A stretch of 64,000 nt of DNA from Hymenobacter aranciens (GTDB lineage Bacteria; Bacteroidota; Bacteroidia; Cytophagales; Hymenobacteraceae), in contig NZ_JAUQSY010000015.1 of the NCBI RefSeq assembly GCF_030580865.1, positions 62,001-126,000 of the forward strand, given 5' to 3'. Below are positions 18,007-26,973 of the stretch, in pieces; position 1 is the first letter of the stretch, and every line of letters starts with the position of its first letter. The notes beneath the pieces were generated by a model. That model was not told the origin of the DNA. It saw nothing but the letters and a program-made list of their open reading frames with translations, and did no database searches. The position numbers and the translations under genes were made by a program.

Positions 18007-19014
18007 TTATGCCGGCGAGTTGCCAAACTCGACCAGCTCTGCCCGACGGGCGTTATTGTCCGGGCTGCTTTCGCGTAGTCGCCGCGTCAACCGGATTGGG
18101 TAAACTACAAAATACCAGATGATAAATACTGCCGACAGACCAATGATACTCAGGCTGGCCAGCACGGGCATTTCGGTGTGGCGCGTCACGAAGCCTTCCA
18201 GGAAGCCCGCCACCACAAACACCGGCACCAACCCAATGGCCAGCTTCAGGCCGTCGCGGGCGGCGGCGCGAAAGGCTTCGGAGCGGCTGTAGGTGCCCGG
18301 AAACAGCAAGCCCCGCGCCATCACCAGCCCCGCGCCGCCAGCCAGCACGATAGCCGAAATTTCCAGCGTGCCGTGAATCCAGATGGTGAGCACCGAGGCC
18401 TGCAGCACGTGGTATTGGTAGAAAAAATACTGGAAAGCCCCCAGCATAACCCCGTTGGCAAACAGCATATAGATGGTACCCAGGCCGGCCGTGCTGCCCA
18501 GCGCATACGTAAATAAGGCCACCTTAACGTTGTTGGCGGTGATACCCAGGAACATTACGGTTTCATCCTCGCCTTTGTACACGGCCATCGGGTCGCCTTT
18601 GCGGATGTTGGCAATGGTGCGGTCGACGTATCCATCGCCCATCACCACCCGCACAAAGGAGTCATCATAGGCCGCCGACAAAGCGCCTACCAGGCAGAAT
18701 ACAAGAAATATAACTGCTGCTACCGCCAGCGTGCGGTGGTGCCGGGCCACCAGCAGCGGCAGTTCTACGACCCAGAAATGGCCGAAGCGCTGGGTGCCCT
18801 CGCGTTTGTTGGCGTAGAGGCGCTGATGCAGCTTGCCGGCCAGCGTATTAAGGTATGCCGTGGTGGGCGACTGCGGGTAAAACGTCTGGGCATAAGCCAA
18901 ATCGTCGGTCAGGGCCACGAAGCGGGCGGCCAACTCGTCGGGGTTGCGGGCCGGCGTGCGCTCGTACTGCTGCCAACGCTCCTCATTCTGACGCAAAAAA
19001 ACGGCTTCTCGCAT
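18007..19014 (-). CDS. SpoIIM-family (DUF95) membrane protein
   Basis: 335 residues from the ATG at 19014 (MREAVFLRQNEERWQQYE), the usual family N-terminus; an upstream ATG at 19089 would add 25 unlikely residues. A cytoplasmic helical region of ~100 residues is followed by about five membrane helices. The core GITANNVKVALFTYALG and HGTLEISAIVLAGGAG motifs are typical of SpoIIM/DUF95. In Bacillus SpoIIM belongs to the engulfment complex; in non-sporulating Bacteroidota its role is unknown. First gene of the leftward envelope operon, divergent from the RDD gene. Confidence 0.9.
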   Translation of the reverse strand: MREAVFLRQNEERWQQYERTPARNPDELAARFVALTDDLAYAQTFYPQSPTTAYLNTLAGKLHQRLYANKREGTQRFGHFWVVELPLLVARHHRTLAVAAVIFLVFCLVGALSAAYDDSFVRVVMGDGYVDRTIANIRKGDPMAVYKGEDETVMFLGITANNVKVALFTYALGSTAGLGTIYMLFANGVMLGAFQYFFYQYHVLQASVLTIWIHGTLEISAIVLAGGAGLVMARGLLFPGTYSRSEAFRAAARDGLKLAIGLVPVFVVAGFLEGFVTRHTEMPVLASLSIIGLSAVFIIWYFVVYPIRLTRRLRESSPDNNARRAELVEFGNSPA

Positions 19015-19136
19015 GGGAAAGACTTGAAGCCCTAAAGGTAGGCAGGCAAGCGCCGCCCGTCCAACCAAATCGGGCCTTGGTAGTTCCATGGTGGCTGCCG
19101 TATTTTTCGGCTCTTTTTCACTCCCTGCCCTGCTGC

Positions 19137-19853
19137 ATGAGCACCATCCGCGTTCACACTACCCAAAACGTCACGCTTGAATACGAAGTCGCTGGCCTCG
19201 GCGAGCGCATCGTGGCCGCCCTCGTCGATTATCTGATTATCGGGGCTTGGGTGGCTGCCTGCACGCTGCTGGTGGTGCTGCTGAAAATCAATGATAACGT
19301 TGCCATCACCATTGTATTCATTATAGCGGGTATTCCCTACGTGTTTTATGACCTGCTGTGTGAGGTTTTTTTCAACGGTCAGAGCCTCGGTAAAAAAGCG
19401 CGCGATATCCGCGTGGTGCGCCTCGATGGTACTGCCCCGCGCTTGGGTGACTACCTGTTACGCTGGTTATTACGGCTTATCGACGTAAGCTTGTTTAGTG
19501 GTCTGGTAGCCATCATCACCATTGCCGTGAGCAGCAAGGGCCAGCGCCTGGGCGACATGGCCGCCGGTACCACCGTCGTGAGCGTACGCCCCAGGCCGCA
19601 GGCCGTGCCGCTGGGTATGCAGCTGGCCAACAGTGGCTACCAGGTAGTATTCCCCCAGGCTGCCCTGCTCGCCGACCACGACGTAGCCACCATCCGCCAG
19701 CTGCTACACCGGGCTACTTTGAACGGCAACTACCTGCTGATAAACGAAGTATCCGCTAAAGTAAAAGCGCTTACCGGGATTCAGACCGACCTGCCCGACC
19801 AACCTTTTCTGGATACTGTGTTGCGCGACCACGCCTACTTGGCCACGCAGTAG
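19137..19853 (+). CDS. RDD family membrane protein
   Basis: 238 residues from the ATG at 19137. The RDD domain starts at about residue 20 (GERIVAALVDYLII, with the Arg and the Asp pattern), with three membrane helices to about residue 145 and the GQSLGKKARDIRVVRLDG motif between helices. A soluble C-terminal tail of ~80 residues follows. Divergent from the SpoIIM gene across a 122-base gap. RDD genes are regular neighbours of SpoIIM/MoxR clusters; a transport or ion-related role has been proposed for some members, but none can be read here. Confidence 0.9.
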   Translation: MSTIRVHTTQNVTLEYEVAGLGERIVAALVDYLIIGAWVAACTLLVVLLKINDNVAITIVFIIAGIPYVFYDLLCEVFFNGQSLGKKARDIRVVRLDGTAPRLGDYLLRWLLRLIDVSLFSGLVAIITIAVSSKGQRLGDMAAGTTVVSVRPRPQAVPLGMQLANSGYQVVFPQAALLADHDVATIRQLLHRATLNGNYLLINEVSAKVKALTGIQTDLPDQPFLDTVLRDHAYLATQ

Positions 19854-19882
19854 CAAGTTTAGAAGCTTAGGTAATCAAATTG

Positions 19883-21022
19883 TTATTCTACCACTACCCG
19901 GCGTGTGGCCGCTGGCTGTCCGTTCACGGCCAGCCGCAACAGGTACAGACCCGGCCGGGCCGTTCCCGCATCCCAACGCAGCGAATTAGTGCCGCTCGGG
20001 AGGCTGGCCTGCACGGTGGCTACGGTGCGGCCCAGATTGTCAAACACGGTCAGTTCAGTCTGACTAGGGCGGGATAGATTGAACTGCAGGCTGGTACTTC
20101 CCTGCGCCGGGTTGGGCGCCACGGCAATGTCGCGGACCAGGTTAATCCGGTCGCGGCTGGCACTGATGATTGTATTGGGAATTGCCAGGTCGAAGACATA
20201 CATTCCTCCCAGTATTGGTCCCAGCAATGCAGCCTGTCCGGTAGTAGCGTTCACGGAGTACAAACTAGGCATGCCAAAAGAACCACTCATCGAGCCGACC
20301 AACTCAGACCGGACCATGTAAAAAGTGCGTTGGCCATTTGCATCATTGCCAATGGCAAGAGCCGAAAGCGTCCCCCCGCTCATTGACAAATCAACGCCTA
20401 AGTTGCCAAGGCTACGTAGTGTGCCATCGGCAGGATTGTCGAGCGTAACAAGGCGGCTGTTCAAGTAATCGAGGCCGAACAAACGAACTGTCGAAGCACC
20501 TGCCTGATTAATGTCGAACGCCAGCGAATGAATACCCACTACCTGCCCGGCATTAGGGTCATTAGCGGCGTACTGAACCGGCGCGTCGGTGCCCAGCAGC
20601 GTACCATCGACGGGACTGAGGCGGTAGTTAGTGCCCTGTGTGGTAATGACACGAATATCACCGCTGACAGGGTCGAAACAGAACCCATTAAAATCGGAAA
20701 TACCAGGTAAACTTATGGGTGTACCGATAGGAGTGGCCGCCCCGGTTGTTGGATTCACTTCGAATAGCTGCACCTGACCATTCAGGCCAAAGCCATATAG
20801 CCGCCCCGTACCAGGCTGCACCTCCAGCCCAATCAGGTCAAAACGTCCTAGTCCTGTAACTTGGTGCTGGCCATATATTTGATTAGGAGTGGTGATATCA
20901 AACGACAACACGTAAAAAGCTCGATAGTCAGTCGGCATATGCAACGCATACATGACTTGAGCGGCCGCCGGCCGAATGATGCTCAACAGAAGTAACAAGC
21001 AACAGGTAAAAGTAAGATGCAT
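19883..21022 (-). CDS. Secreted DUF4394 protein with T9SS sorting domain
   Basis: 379 residues from the ATG at 21022, chosen because a clear signal peptide follows (MHLTFTCCLLLLLSIIRPAA). The DUF4394 beta-propeller-like region runs from about 25 to 290 with repeats such as LIGLEVQPGTGRLYGFG and VVGIHSLAFDINQAG. A Por C-terminal domain covers about 300-379, with the APNPAQG start motif, YLLRL and a basic end (RRVVVE). It is therefore probably exported by type IX secretion. Convergent with the RDD gene with a 29-base gap. The catalytic role of DUF4394 proteins is not known. Confidence 0.9.
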   Translation of the reverse strand: MHLTFTCCLLLLLSIIRPAAAQVMYALHMPTDYRAFYVLSFDITTPNQIYGQHQVTGLGRFDLIGLEVQPGTGRLYGFGLNGQVQLFEVNPTTGAATPIGTPISLPGISDFNGFCFDPVSGDIRVITTQGTNYRLSPVDGTLLGTDAPVQYAANDPNAGQVVGIHSLAFDINQAGASTVRLFGLDYLNSRLVTLDNPADGTLRSLGNLGVDLSMSGGTLSALAIGNDANGQRTFYMVRSELVGSMSGSFGMPSLYSVNATTGQAALLGPILGGMYVFDLAIPNTIISASRDRINLVRDIAVAPNPAQGSTSLQFNLSRPSQTELTVFDNLGRTVATVQASLPSGTNSLRWDAGTARPGLYLLRLAVNGQPAATRRVVVE

Positions 21023-21060
21023 AGCAGAGTTGAGTAGGTTGGCGGAACTAAGGTAAAAGA

Positions 21061-21097
21061 AAAAACTCTGGCCGCAAGTCGCGCAGCCAGAGTTTTT
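21061..21097 (-). terminator. Intrinsic terminator of the GNAT-nitrilase gene
   Basis: Perfect 12-bp stem (AAAAACTCTGGC/GCCAGAGTTTTT) with a 13-base loop, A-rich on the left so that the minus-strand transcript ends in U. Placed 41 bases past the stop of the upstream minus-strand gene. It lies just upstream of the DUF4394 start, so it also insulates that gene. Confidence 0.85.
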
Positions 21098-21137
21098 TAT
21101 TAACCTGAAAAATCTTCTCAAATCAAAAAATGCCACT

Positions 21138-22838
21138 TTATCCCGCTGCCACGGCCTTGCGGCGGCTGCTGGTTTTGGGCTGGCGCTCGGTACCCTGCTC
21201 CAGCAGCTCATCGTCGCGCTCGGTTTTCTTCACCCAGCTCACCGAGTACAGGTCCTTGCGGCGGTCGCGTAGGTTGCGCACGGCTCCGCTGGTATTCAGG
21301 TCTTTCAGCAGGTCAAGGTCGAGGTCGGCAATGAGGGTCATCTCCGTGTTCGGCGTCGCCTCGGCCACAATGGCATCGTGGGGGAACGCGAAGTCGGAAG
21401 GGCTGAACACCGCCGACTGCGAGTACTGAATATCCATGTTTTCGACGCGCGGCAGGTTGCCCACCGAGCCCGTGATGGCCACATAGCACTCATTTTCAAT
21501 GGCCCGGGCCTGCGCGCAGAGGCGTACCCGTTGGTAGGCATTCTTGGTATCGGTCCAGAAGGGGACGAATAGGATTTTCATGCCTTCGTCACTCAGCATG
21601 CGCGATAGCTCCGGGAATTCCACATCGTAGCAGATGAGGATGCCGATTTTACCAAAATCCGTGTCAAATGTGCGCAGCTTGTCGCCCCCGCGCATGCCCC
21701 AATAGCTGGCCTCATCGGGCGTCACGTGCAGCTTATACTGCTCATCTACCGTGCCATCGCGTCGGCACAAATAGCTTACGTTGTATAACTTACCATCATC
21801 ATAAAGTGGCATCGAGCCGGCAATGACGTTGATGTTGTAGCTCACCGCCAGTTCCATCATCTTGGTTTTGATGGGCTCGGTGTAAGCTGCCATTGAGCGA
21901 ATGGCCATCGAGGGCGACTGCTCATTGGTCAGGGCCATCATAGGCGCATTGAAAAACTCCGGAAACAGTACGCAGTCAGCCTTGTAGCCGCTTACCGTAT
22001 CCACGAAAAACTCTATCTGCTGAAAAAAGTCTTCCAGGCTTTGGGTAGCTCGCATCTGCCACTGTACAATGCCAATGCGCACGTTGGACTTCTGGTTGCC
22101 GATGAGCTTGTCGGATTCCTCGTCGTAATACACGTTAATCCACTCCAGAAGGGTGGCATAGGCCTTACTTTCAGAGTCGTAAGGTAGATAGCCGCGGATG
22201 ATTTTGCGCACGTAGAAGTCATTCGACAGCTGGAAAGTCAGAATCGGGTCGGTGATTTCCTTATTGCGCACCATTTCCACGTACTTGGCGGGCGTCAGCT
22301 CGTTGGCGTAGGCAGCGTAGCCGGGAATACGCCCGCCAGCTACCATGGCGCGCAGGTTTAGGTTCTCGCACAGCTCCTTACGAGCATCATAGAGGCGGCG
22401 GCCCAAGCGCAGGTTGCGGTAGTCGGGGTCAACGAATACATCGACGCCATACAGCGTATCACCGTCCGCATCGTGAGTGTCAAACTTGCCGTTGCCGGTG
22501 ATTTTGGTATACGTGTGTTTGTCGCCGAAACGACTGTAATCCACAATGATGGCTAAGGCGGCAGCTACCAGCAGACCGTTGTCCTCAATTCCAATCTGAC
22601 CTTCGGGAAACTTGCGAATCAGGTTGTTGTACTCATCCTGCGACCAGGAGCCTTCCATGTTGGAATACACCTTATCCATGATGCCTTTCACTGCTTTAAA
22701 GTCGTTACGACGCAAGGTGCGCAGTACCAGACGGTGCAGAGGCTCAACGGGAGGAGCTACCAAATCGGCCGTCTGGGGCAGACCGGGGAGGGTTTGCTTT
22801 TTGGCGTGCGAGCCGCCGGGAGTGGGAGAAGAAGCCAT
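21138..22838 (-). CDS. Bifunctional GNAT N-acetyltransferase / nitrilase-family hydrolase
   Basis: 566 residues. The N-terminal half (about 35-230) is a GNAT fold with the acetyl-CoA segment VDVFVDPDYRNLRLGRRLY. The C-terminal half (about 252-520) is a carbon-nitrogen hydrolase with the full Glu294-Lys369-Cys403 triad (FPEFF, YKLHVTPDE, ILICYDVEFPE). The fusion is seen in several Bacteroidota; an amidase acting on, or producing, an acetylated or amidated metabolite is plausible, but the substrate is unknown. The C-terminal tail is basic and low-complexity. Monocistronic, with its own terminator. Confidence 0.92.
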   Translation of the reverse strand: MASSPTPGGSHAKKQTLPGLPQTADLVAPPVEPLHRLVLRTLRRNDFKAVKGIMDKVYSNMEGSWSQDEYNNLIRKFPEGQIGIEDNGLLVAAALAIIVDYSRFGDKHTYTKITGNGKFDTHDADGDTLYGVDVFVDPDYRNLRLGRRLYDARKELCENLNLRAMVAGGRIPGYAAYANELTPAKYVEMVRNKEITDPILTFQLSNDFYVRKIIRGYLPYDSESKAYATLLEWINVYYDEESDKLIGNQKSNVRIGIVQWQMRATQSLEDFFQQIEFFVDTVSGYKADCVLFPEFFNAPMMALTNEQSPSMAIRSMAAYTEPIKTKMMELAVSYNINVIAGSMPLYDDGKLYNVSYLCRRDGTVDEQYKLHVTPDEASYWGMRGGDKLRTFDTDFGKIGILICYDVEFPELSRMLSDEGMKILFVPFWTDTKNAYQRVRLCAQARAIENECYVAITGSVGNLPRVENMDIQYSQSAVFSPSDFAFPHDAIVAEATPNTEMTLIADLDLDLLKDLNTSGAVRNLRDRRKDLYSVSWVKKTERDDELLEQGTERQPKTSSRRKAVAAG

Positions 22839-22861
22839 AGAAATTCAGCGTATTTATCATG

Positions 22862-22893
22862 AAAAACCCCGCCAACAAGTGCCAGCGGGGTTT
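22862..22893 (-). terminator. Intrinsic terminator of the T9SS protein gene
   Basis: A stem AAACCCCGC/GCGGGGTTT with a 12-base loop; on the minus strand it runs into a T-rich stretch. Located 78 bases past the stop of the secreted protein gene and before the GNAT-nitrilase start. Confidence 0.82.
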
Positions 22894-22970
22894 GCTAACT
22901 CAATTGCAAACTGCAAAACGGGCGCAGAAGTTACCTGCCAGACCAATGCGGAGATTATTCGGCTGGAGTT

Positions 22971-24128
22971 TTACTGCCGCACAATGCGCCGCGTGGCCGT
23001 ACCGTGGGCCGTGGTTACGGTCAGTAGCGCCATGCCGTGGAAATTACCCAGTAGCTTCGGTTCCAGCAGGATGAGGCCCGAGTTGCCATTTAGCTGGCGG
23101 CTGAATAGCCGGCGGCCCGCCAAATCGGTAGCCGACACGGTGAGCTCACCGCTACCAGCTGGCACTGTCAGCATGAGCTCATTGCCGACAGACGAAGGGT
23201 TGGGGTAGGCCGTCAGCACCGCATCGGTAGCCGCGTCGCGGGTGCCCGTGCGGATGATGCGGCGGTAAATGTCGCGGTACTCAACGCCGGTAATTGTTTC
23301 AATACCTAGCACTTGTTGGGTAGTGATAGTGAGCAGCGGCACATGATGGGTTTTGGCCAGCCACTTATACTCGCGGGTCAGCGGAGGGTTGATGGCCGTG
23401 CCCGGGATAGCGCCGAAGGCCAGGCTGTCGTGGTCGAGCAGTCGGGTTACCACCCGCACCGTCTGGAAAGTGCCGAAGGGCGTCGTGAGCGTGCCCCAGG
23501 CATCGGGCCGGTTCACGCGCTTGCGCCGCTGGCTAAGGTACCCGGTGCCGGGCACACTGATGCTGAAAAAGGAGTTGCTGGAGTCGGCTGCGCTGGCAAA
23601 GCTCAGCGGAAGGCGGTAAATGACATCCTGTTGCGCCTGGCTGGCATACGTGACGGGCACCTGCAAGCCGCCCGTTACCGTAGCCCCAAAGCCAACCGAG
23701 CGGAACGACTGATTCGCCGTCCCTGCCGCCGAGGTGTTGTAGAATTGGTAGGGGTCGGTGAATGGCAGCGCAACGGGCGCATTGGCAGGCAATGGGAATG
23801 CCTGCGGCGAAGCCACGGTGGCGCGATTACTCCCACCCAGTGCCCCGAAAGAAAGCTGGTAGAATGCGGGCAGGGTATTGACCGCCACAAACCGCGCCAC
23901 GCGTTGCGAATTGGCGGTCAGAGCGCTGTAGTTCCAGGTTTGGTTGGCGCCGCGCTGCGTGAGGGGGGGCGTACCTGCAGGCAGGATAGGCCCGGCCACG
24001 CTGAGGCGCAGGGTATCGAGGGGCACCGGCATATCGGTGCGGTCAATGATGGGCGACACCTGCCCTATAGCTGGCACAGCGGCCAGGCCCAGCGCGGTGG
24101 CAAACAAGGAGTAAAAGTATTGGCGCAT
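22971..24128 (-). CDS. Secreted protein with T9SS sorting domain, unknown function
   Basis: 385 residues. Signal peptide at 1-22 (MRQYFYSLFATALGLAAVPA). The central 270 residues are beta-rich with Tyr, Asn and Pro and no recognised catalytic motif. A Por C-terminal sorting domain runs from about 310 (AYPNPSSVGNELMLTV) to a basic end (RRIVRQ). It is expected to be processed and anchored or released at the outer membrane by the T9SS. Monocistronic, with a terminator downstream. Confidence 0.85.
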   Translation of the reverse strand: MRQYFYSLFATALGLAAVPAIGQVSPIIDRTDMPVPLDTLRLSVAGPILPAGTPPLTQRGANQTWNYSALTANSQRVARFVAVNTLPAFYQLSFGALGGSNRATVASPQAFPLPANAPVALPFTDPYQFYNTSAAGTANQSFRSVGFGATVTGGLQVPVTYASQAQQDVIYRLPLSFASAADSSNSFFSISVPGTGYLSQRRKRVNRPDAWGTLTTPFGTFQTVRVVTRLLDHDSLAFGAIPGTAINPPLTREYKWLAKTHHVPLLTITTQQVLGIETITGVEYRDIYRRIIRTGTRDAATDAVLTAYPNPSSVGNELMLTVPAGSGELTVSATDLAGRRLFSRQLNGNSGLILLEPKLLGNFHGMALLTVTTAHGTATRRIVRQ

Positions 24129-24184
24129 ATAAGGTCAAAAGAAATTTTCCCGAAGATACACCCGTCACCACGCCGGGCAAGCGC

Positions 24185-24841
24185 CTAGAAGGTCATCTCC
24201 GGAATTTCCTCGGTGGGCACCACCAGTTTACCGGCCGTGGCCGCCCGAATCTGCTCCACGGTCACGCCCGGGGCGCGCTCACGCAATACGAAGCCGTCGG
24301 GCGTCACGTCGAGCACGGCCAGCTCAGTCACAATTTTCTTCACGCAACGCAGACCGGTGATGGGCAAGGTACAGTCGGACAGTAGCTTGCTGCTGCCATC
24401 TTTGGCCACGTGCTGCATGGCCACGATAATGTTTTTGGCCGAGGCCACGAGGTCCATTGCACCGCCCATACCTTTCACCATCTTGCCGGGAATCTTCCAG
24501 TTGGCAATGTCGCCGCGCTCCGATACTTCCATCGCGCCGAGGATAGTCAAATCGACGTGCTCGCCGCGAATCATACCGAACGAATCGGCCGAGGAGAAGA
24601 TGCTGGAGCCGGGCAGCGTAGTCACGGTCTGCTTGCCAGCGTTGATGAGGTCGGGGTCCACTTCAGCTTCGGTGGGGAAGGGGCCCATGCCGAGCAGCCC
24701 GTTTTCGGACTGCAACTCAACGTTGATACCCGCCGGGATGTAGTTGGCTACCAGCGTGGGAATGCCGATGCCGAGGTTGACGTAGGAGTTGTCTTTTACT
24801 TCCTGCGCGATGCGTTGCGCAATTTGATTTTTGGTGAGCAT
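24185..24841 (-). CDS. scoB: 3-oxoacid CoA-transferase subunit B
   Basis: 218 residues from the ATG at 24841; an ATG at 24871 would start inside a dispersed repeat. It carries the SENG signature with the catalytic Glu46 that forms the glutamyl-CoA intermediate. The NLGIGIPTLVANY and GGAMDLVASAKN segments match subunit B of succinyl-CoA:3-ketoacid CoA-transferase. It moves CoA from succinyl-CoA to acetoacetate, for ketone-body or branched-chain catabolism. Downstream of scoA but separated by a 125-base inverted-repeat element. Confidence 0.95.
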   Translation of the reverse strand: MLTKNQIAQRIAQEVKDNSYVNLGIGIPTLVANYIPAGINVELQSENGLLGMGPFPTEAEVDPDLINAGKQTVTTLPGSSIFSSADSFGMIRGEHVDLTILGAMEVSERGDIANWKIPGKMVKGMGGAMDLVASAKNIIVAMQHVAKDGSSKLLSDCTLPITGLRCVKKIVTELAVLDVTPDGFVLRERAPGVTVEQIRAATAGKLVVPTEEIPEMTF

Positions 24842-24846
24842 TAGTG

Positions 24847-24971
24847 TGTCATGCTGAGCGGAGCGAAGCATCTTATCACGCCAGCGCCGCAGTGAATACT
24901 ATTTCTGACGAAGCAAAGCGCGAGGCAAATTTTTGCCCTCGTGATAAGATGCTTCCTTCGTCAGCATGACA
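24847..24971. repeat. CATGCTGA...GAAGCATC inverted-repeat element, copy A
   Basis: Arms at 24847-24880 and 24940-24971 share TGTCATGCTGA at one end and GAAGCATCTTATCACG at the other, differing only in the middle. The loop holds a further hairpin (CGAGGCAAA.../GCCCTCG). It sits between scoA and scoB, where transcription must pass. A related element is at 59584-59688. Confidence 0.85.
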
Positions 24972-24976
24972 GTTAG

Positions 24977-25675
24977 TTACCCCTGCCGCACCGTACGTTG
25001 TTCAATTCGCTTCTCGTAATTCTTCCCTTCGAAAATGCGCTGCACAAAAATGCCCGGCGTGTGTATCTCGTTGGGGTCCAGCTCGCCGGCAGGCACCAGC
25101 TCTTCCACTTCGGCCACCGTAATTTTGCCGGCGGTAGCCATCATCGGGTTAAAATTGCGGGCGGTGCCTTTGTAGATAAGGTTGCCGGCGGTATCGCCGC
25201 GCCAGGCTTTCACGAAGGCAAAATCGGCGTGTAAAGCGGTTTCCAGCAGGTACATTTTGCCGTTGAATTCGCGGCTTTCCTTGCCCTCGCCCACTTCGGT
25301 GCCGTAGCCGGCCGGGGTGTAGAAGGCCGGGATGCCCGCGCCGCCGGCCCGGCAGCGCTCGGCCAGTGTGCCCTGCGGAATCAATTCTACTTCCAGCTCG
25401 CCGTTCAGGAGCTGGCGCTCAAACTCGGCATTTTCGCCTACATAGCTGGAAATCATCTTTTTCACCTGCTTGGTTTGCAGCAGCAGGCCAATGCCGAAAT
25501 CATCGACGCCGGCGTTGTTGCTGATGCAGGTCAGGTTTTTTACGCCAAGGCGTAGCAGCTCCTGGATGGAGTTTTCGGGGATGCCGCAGAGGCCGAAGCC
25601 CCCGAGCATCAGGGTCATGCCATCGGCAATGCCTTCGAGGGCGGCGGTGGCGTCAGATACGGTTTTGGTTATCAT
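24977..25675 (-). CDS. scoA: 3-oxoacid CoA-transferase subunit A
   Basis: 232 residues with the subunit A glycine-rich signature MLGGFGLCGIPEN (about 22-34) and the GAGIPAFYTPAGYGT segment. With ScoB it forms the heteromeric CoA-transferase. The start overlaps by 4 bases the stop of the upstream secreted protein gene (ATGA), so translation is coupled. The partner scoB follows only after an inverted-repeat element. Confidence 0.95.
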   Translation of the reverse strand: MITKTVSDATAALEGIADGMTLMLGGFGLCGIPENSIQELLRLGVKNLTCISNNAGVDDFGIGLLLQTKQVKKMISSYVGENAEFERQLLNGELEVELIPQGTLAERCRAGGAGIPAFYTPAGYGTEVGEGKESREFNGKMYLLETALHADFAFVKAWRGDTAGNLIYKGTARNFNPMMATAGKITVAEVEELVPAGELDPNEIHTPGIFVQRIFEGKNYEKRIEQRTVRQG

Positions 25676-26940
25676 GGGCGGGTGGGAGGGGAGGAGGAGG
25701 CACCAGTGGCCGGGGTGGGCGGCGTGTAATCGAAAGGCAAAAATTCACCAATTTTCTCAAAACCCCAATATTCACCGTTCGATACATCGAGCGGGTTGAG
25801 CAGCGAGCCGTCGGCCTGAATTTCGGCCTGCTTGCCCTGCAGCCGCAGCCGCGACACCTGCCGCTTGGCCGGATACGTGGTGCCCTTGGGCGGCGTGCCG
25901 AGTGACGACATCGGTTTGCCGTACTTGGGGTCGGGGGCCTCACCAAAGTAAGTTACTTGCAATTCGCCGGTAAAACGCAGATACACACGCTTTCCATCGG
26001 CGGAAGCCCGGCGAATACTGTCGATGGGCAGGGCGGCGGGGTTGAGCGTAGCGTAGATGGGGGCCGAACGACTCCACAGTGACAGTGAATCCTTTTCGGC
26101 TTTGGTGAGGTTGCTGCCGTCAGGGTGGCGCTCGAGCAGCATGCGGCGCAGGCTGTCGGTCTGGCCGTAGCGGTTGTTGATAATAACGCGGACCTGCTGA
26201 GCCATAAAGCCCTCGGTGCGCAGACGGTTGCGGTACACGCTGCGCAGAAAGTGCATAAACGAGCCTTTGTAGGCAATGAGGCGGTTGGCTTCCCAAAGCT
26301 TGCGCTGAGCCTCATCACGGGGCTTCATTTCCTCGAACACCGGCTGGCCGTAGTACGATACCGAGCGGCTACCCTTATCGTAGTTGAACTCCAAGCCGTA
26401 GTATTTCAGGCGGTAACCCAAGGCGTCGTTCTCAATCTGGGCGTAGTTTTTGGCGCGGGCCGAGAGTTCATCGTCCTCTGCATCATATAGCACACGCACG
26501 TCGTCGGGGTTCGTGATGTGGCACTGCTCGGAGAAGGTGCTGCCGCCCAGGAATAGCTTACTGAATTCCTGATATTCCTCGGGCTTGTTGGGCTCAGGCT
26601 GCACTACTACTTCCGCCAGCTGGTTGCCGGTAGGGGCCAGCAGCACCGTAACTTGCTGGGTGCCGCCCGCCGTCACGGTTACGCTCTGTTTGCCCAGGCG
26701 GTAGCCTACGTAGGAGCCCACCAAATCGTAAGTGCCGGGTGGCACGCGCTTGAACTCAAATTTGCCAACGTCGGTAGTTGTTTCGCCCTGAGTGGTATTG
26801 GCCAGAAACACGCTGGCGAAGGCCAGCGGCTCGCGGGTCACCGAATCGAGCGCTACACCGGTTATTTTACCCTGGGCCTGGGCTACGTAGTTGATAGCTA
26901 CCAAGCCAATCATCACCAGAAACAGCCGAAATAATTTCAT
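25672..26940 (-). CDS. Carboxypeptidase-like regulatory domain protein
   Basis: 422 residues. A signal peptide (about 1-22) is followed by a CarboxypepD_reg-like beta-sandwich at about 25-105 (GKITGVALDSVTREPLAFAS, the usual TonB-plug-adjacent pattern). A ~290-residue region of unknown fold follows. There is no TonB barrel and no sorting domain, so it is probably periplasmic or outer-membrane associated. Coupled by ATGA to scoA, although a functional link to ketoacid metabolism is not obvious. Confidence 0.85.
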   Translation of the reverse strand: MKLFRLFLVMIGLVAINYVAQAQGKITGVALDSVTREPLAFASVFLANTTQGETTTDVGKFEFKRVPPGTYDLVGSYVGYRLGKQSVTVTAGGTQQVTVLLAPTGNQLAEVVVQPEPNKPEEYQEFSKLFLGGSTFSEQCHITNPDDVRVLYDAEDDELSARAKNYAQIENDALGYRLKYYGLEFNYDKGSRSVSYYGQPVFEEMKPRDEAQRKLWEANRLIAYKGSFMHFLRSVYRNRLRTEGFMAQQVRVIINNRYGQTDSLRRMLLERHPDGSNLTKAEKDSLSLWSRSAPIYATLNPAALPIDSIRRASADGKRVYLRFTGELQVTYFGEAPDPKYGKPMSSLGTPPKGTTYPAKRQVSRLRLQGKQAEIQADGSLLNPLDVSNGEYWGFEKIGEFLPFDYTPPTPATGASSSPPTRP

Positions 26941-26973
26941 TTGCCGGAGGATAGTAAATAAGAAAAGTGCAAG

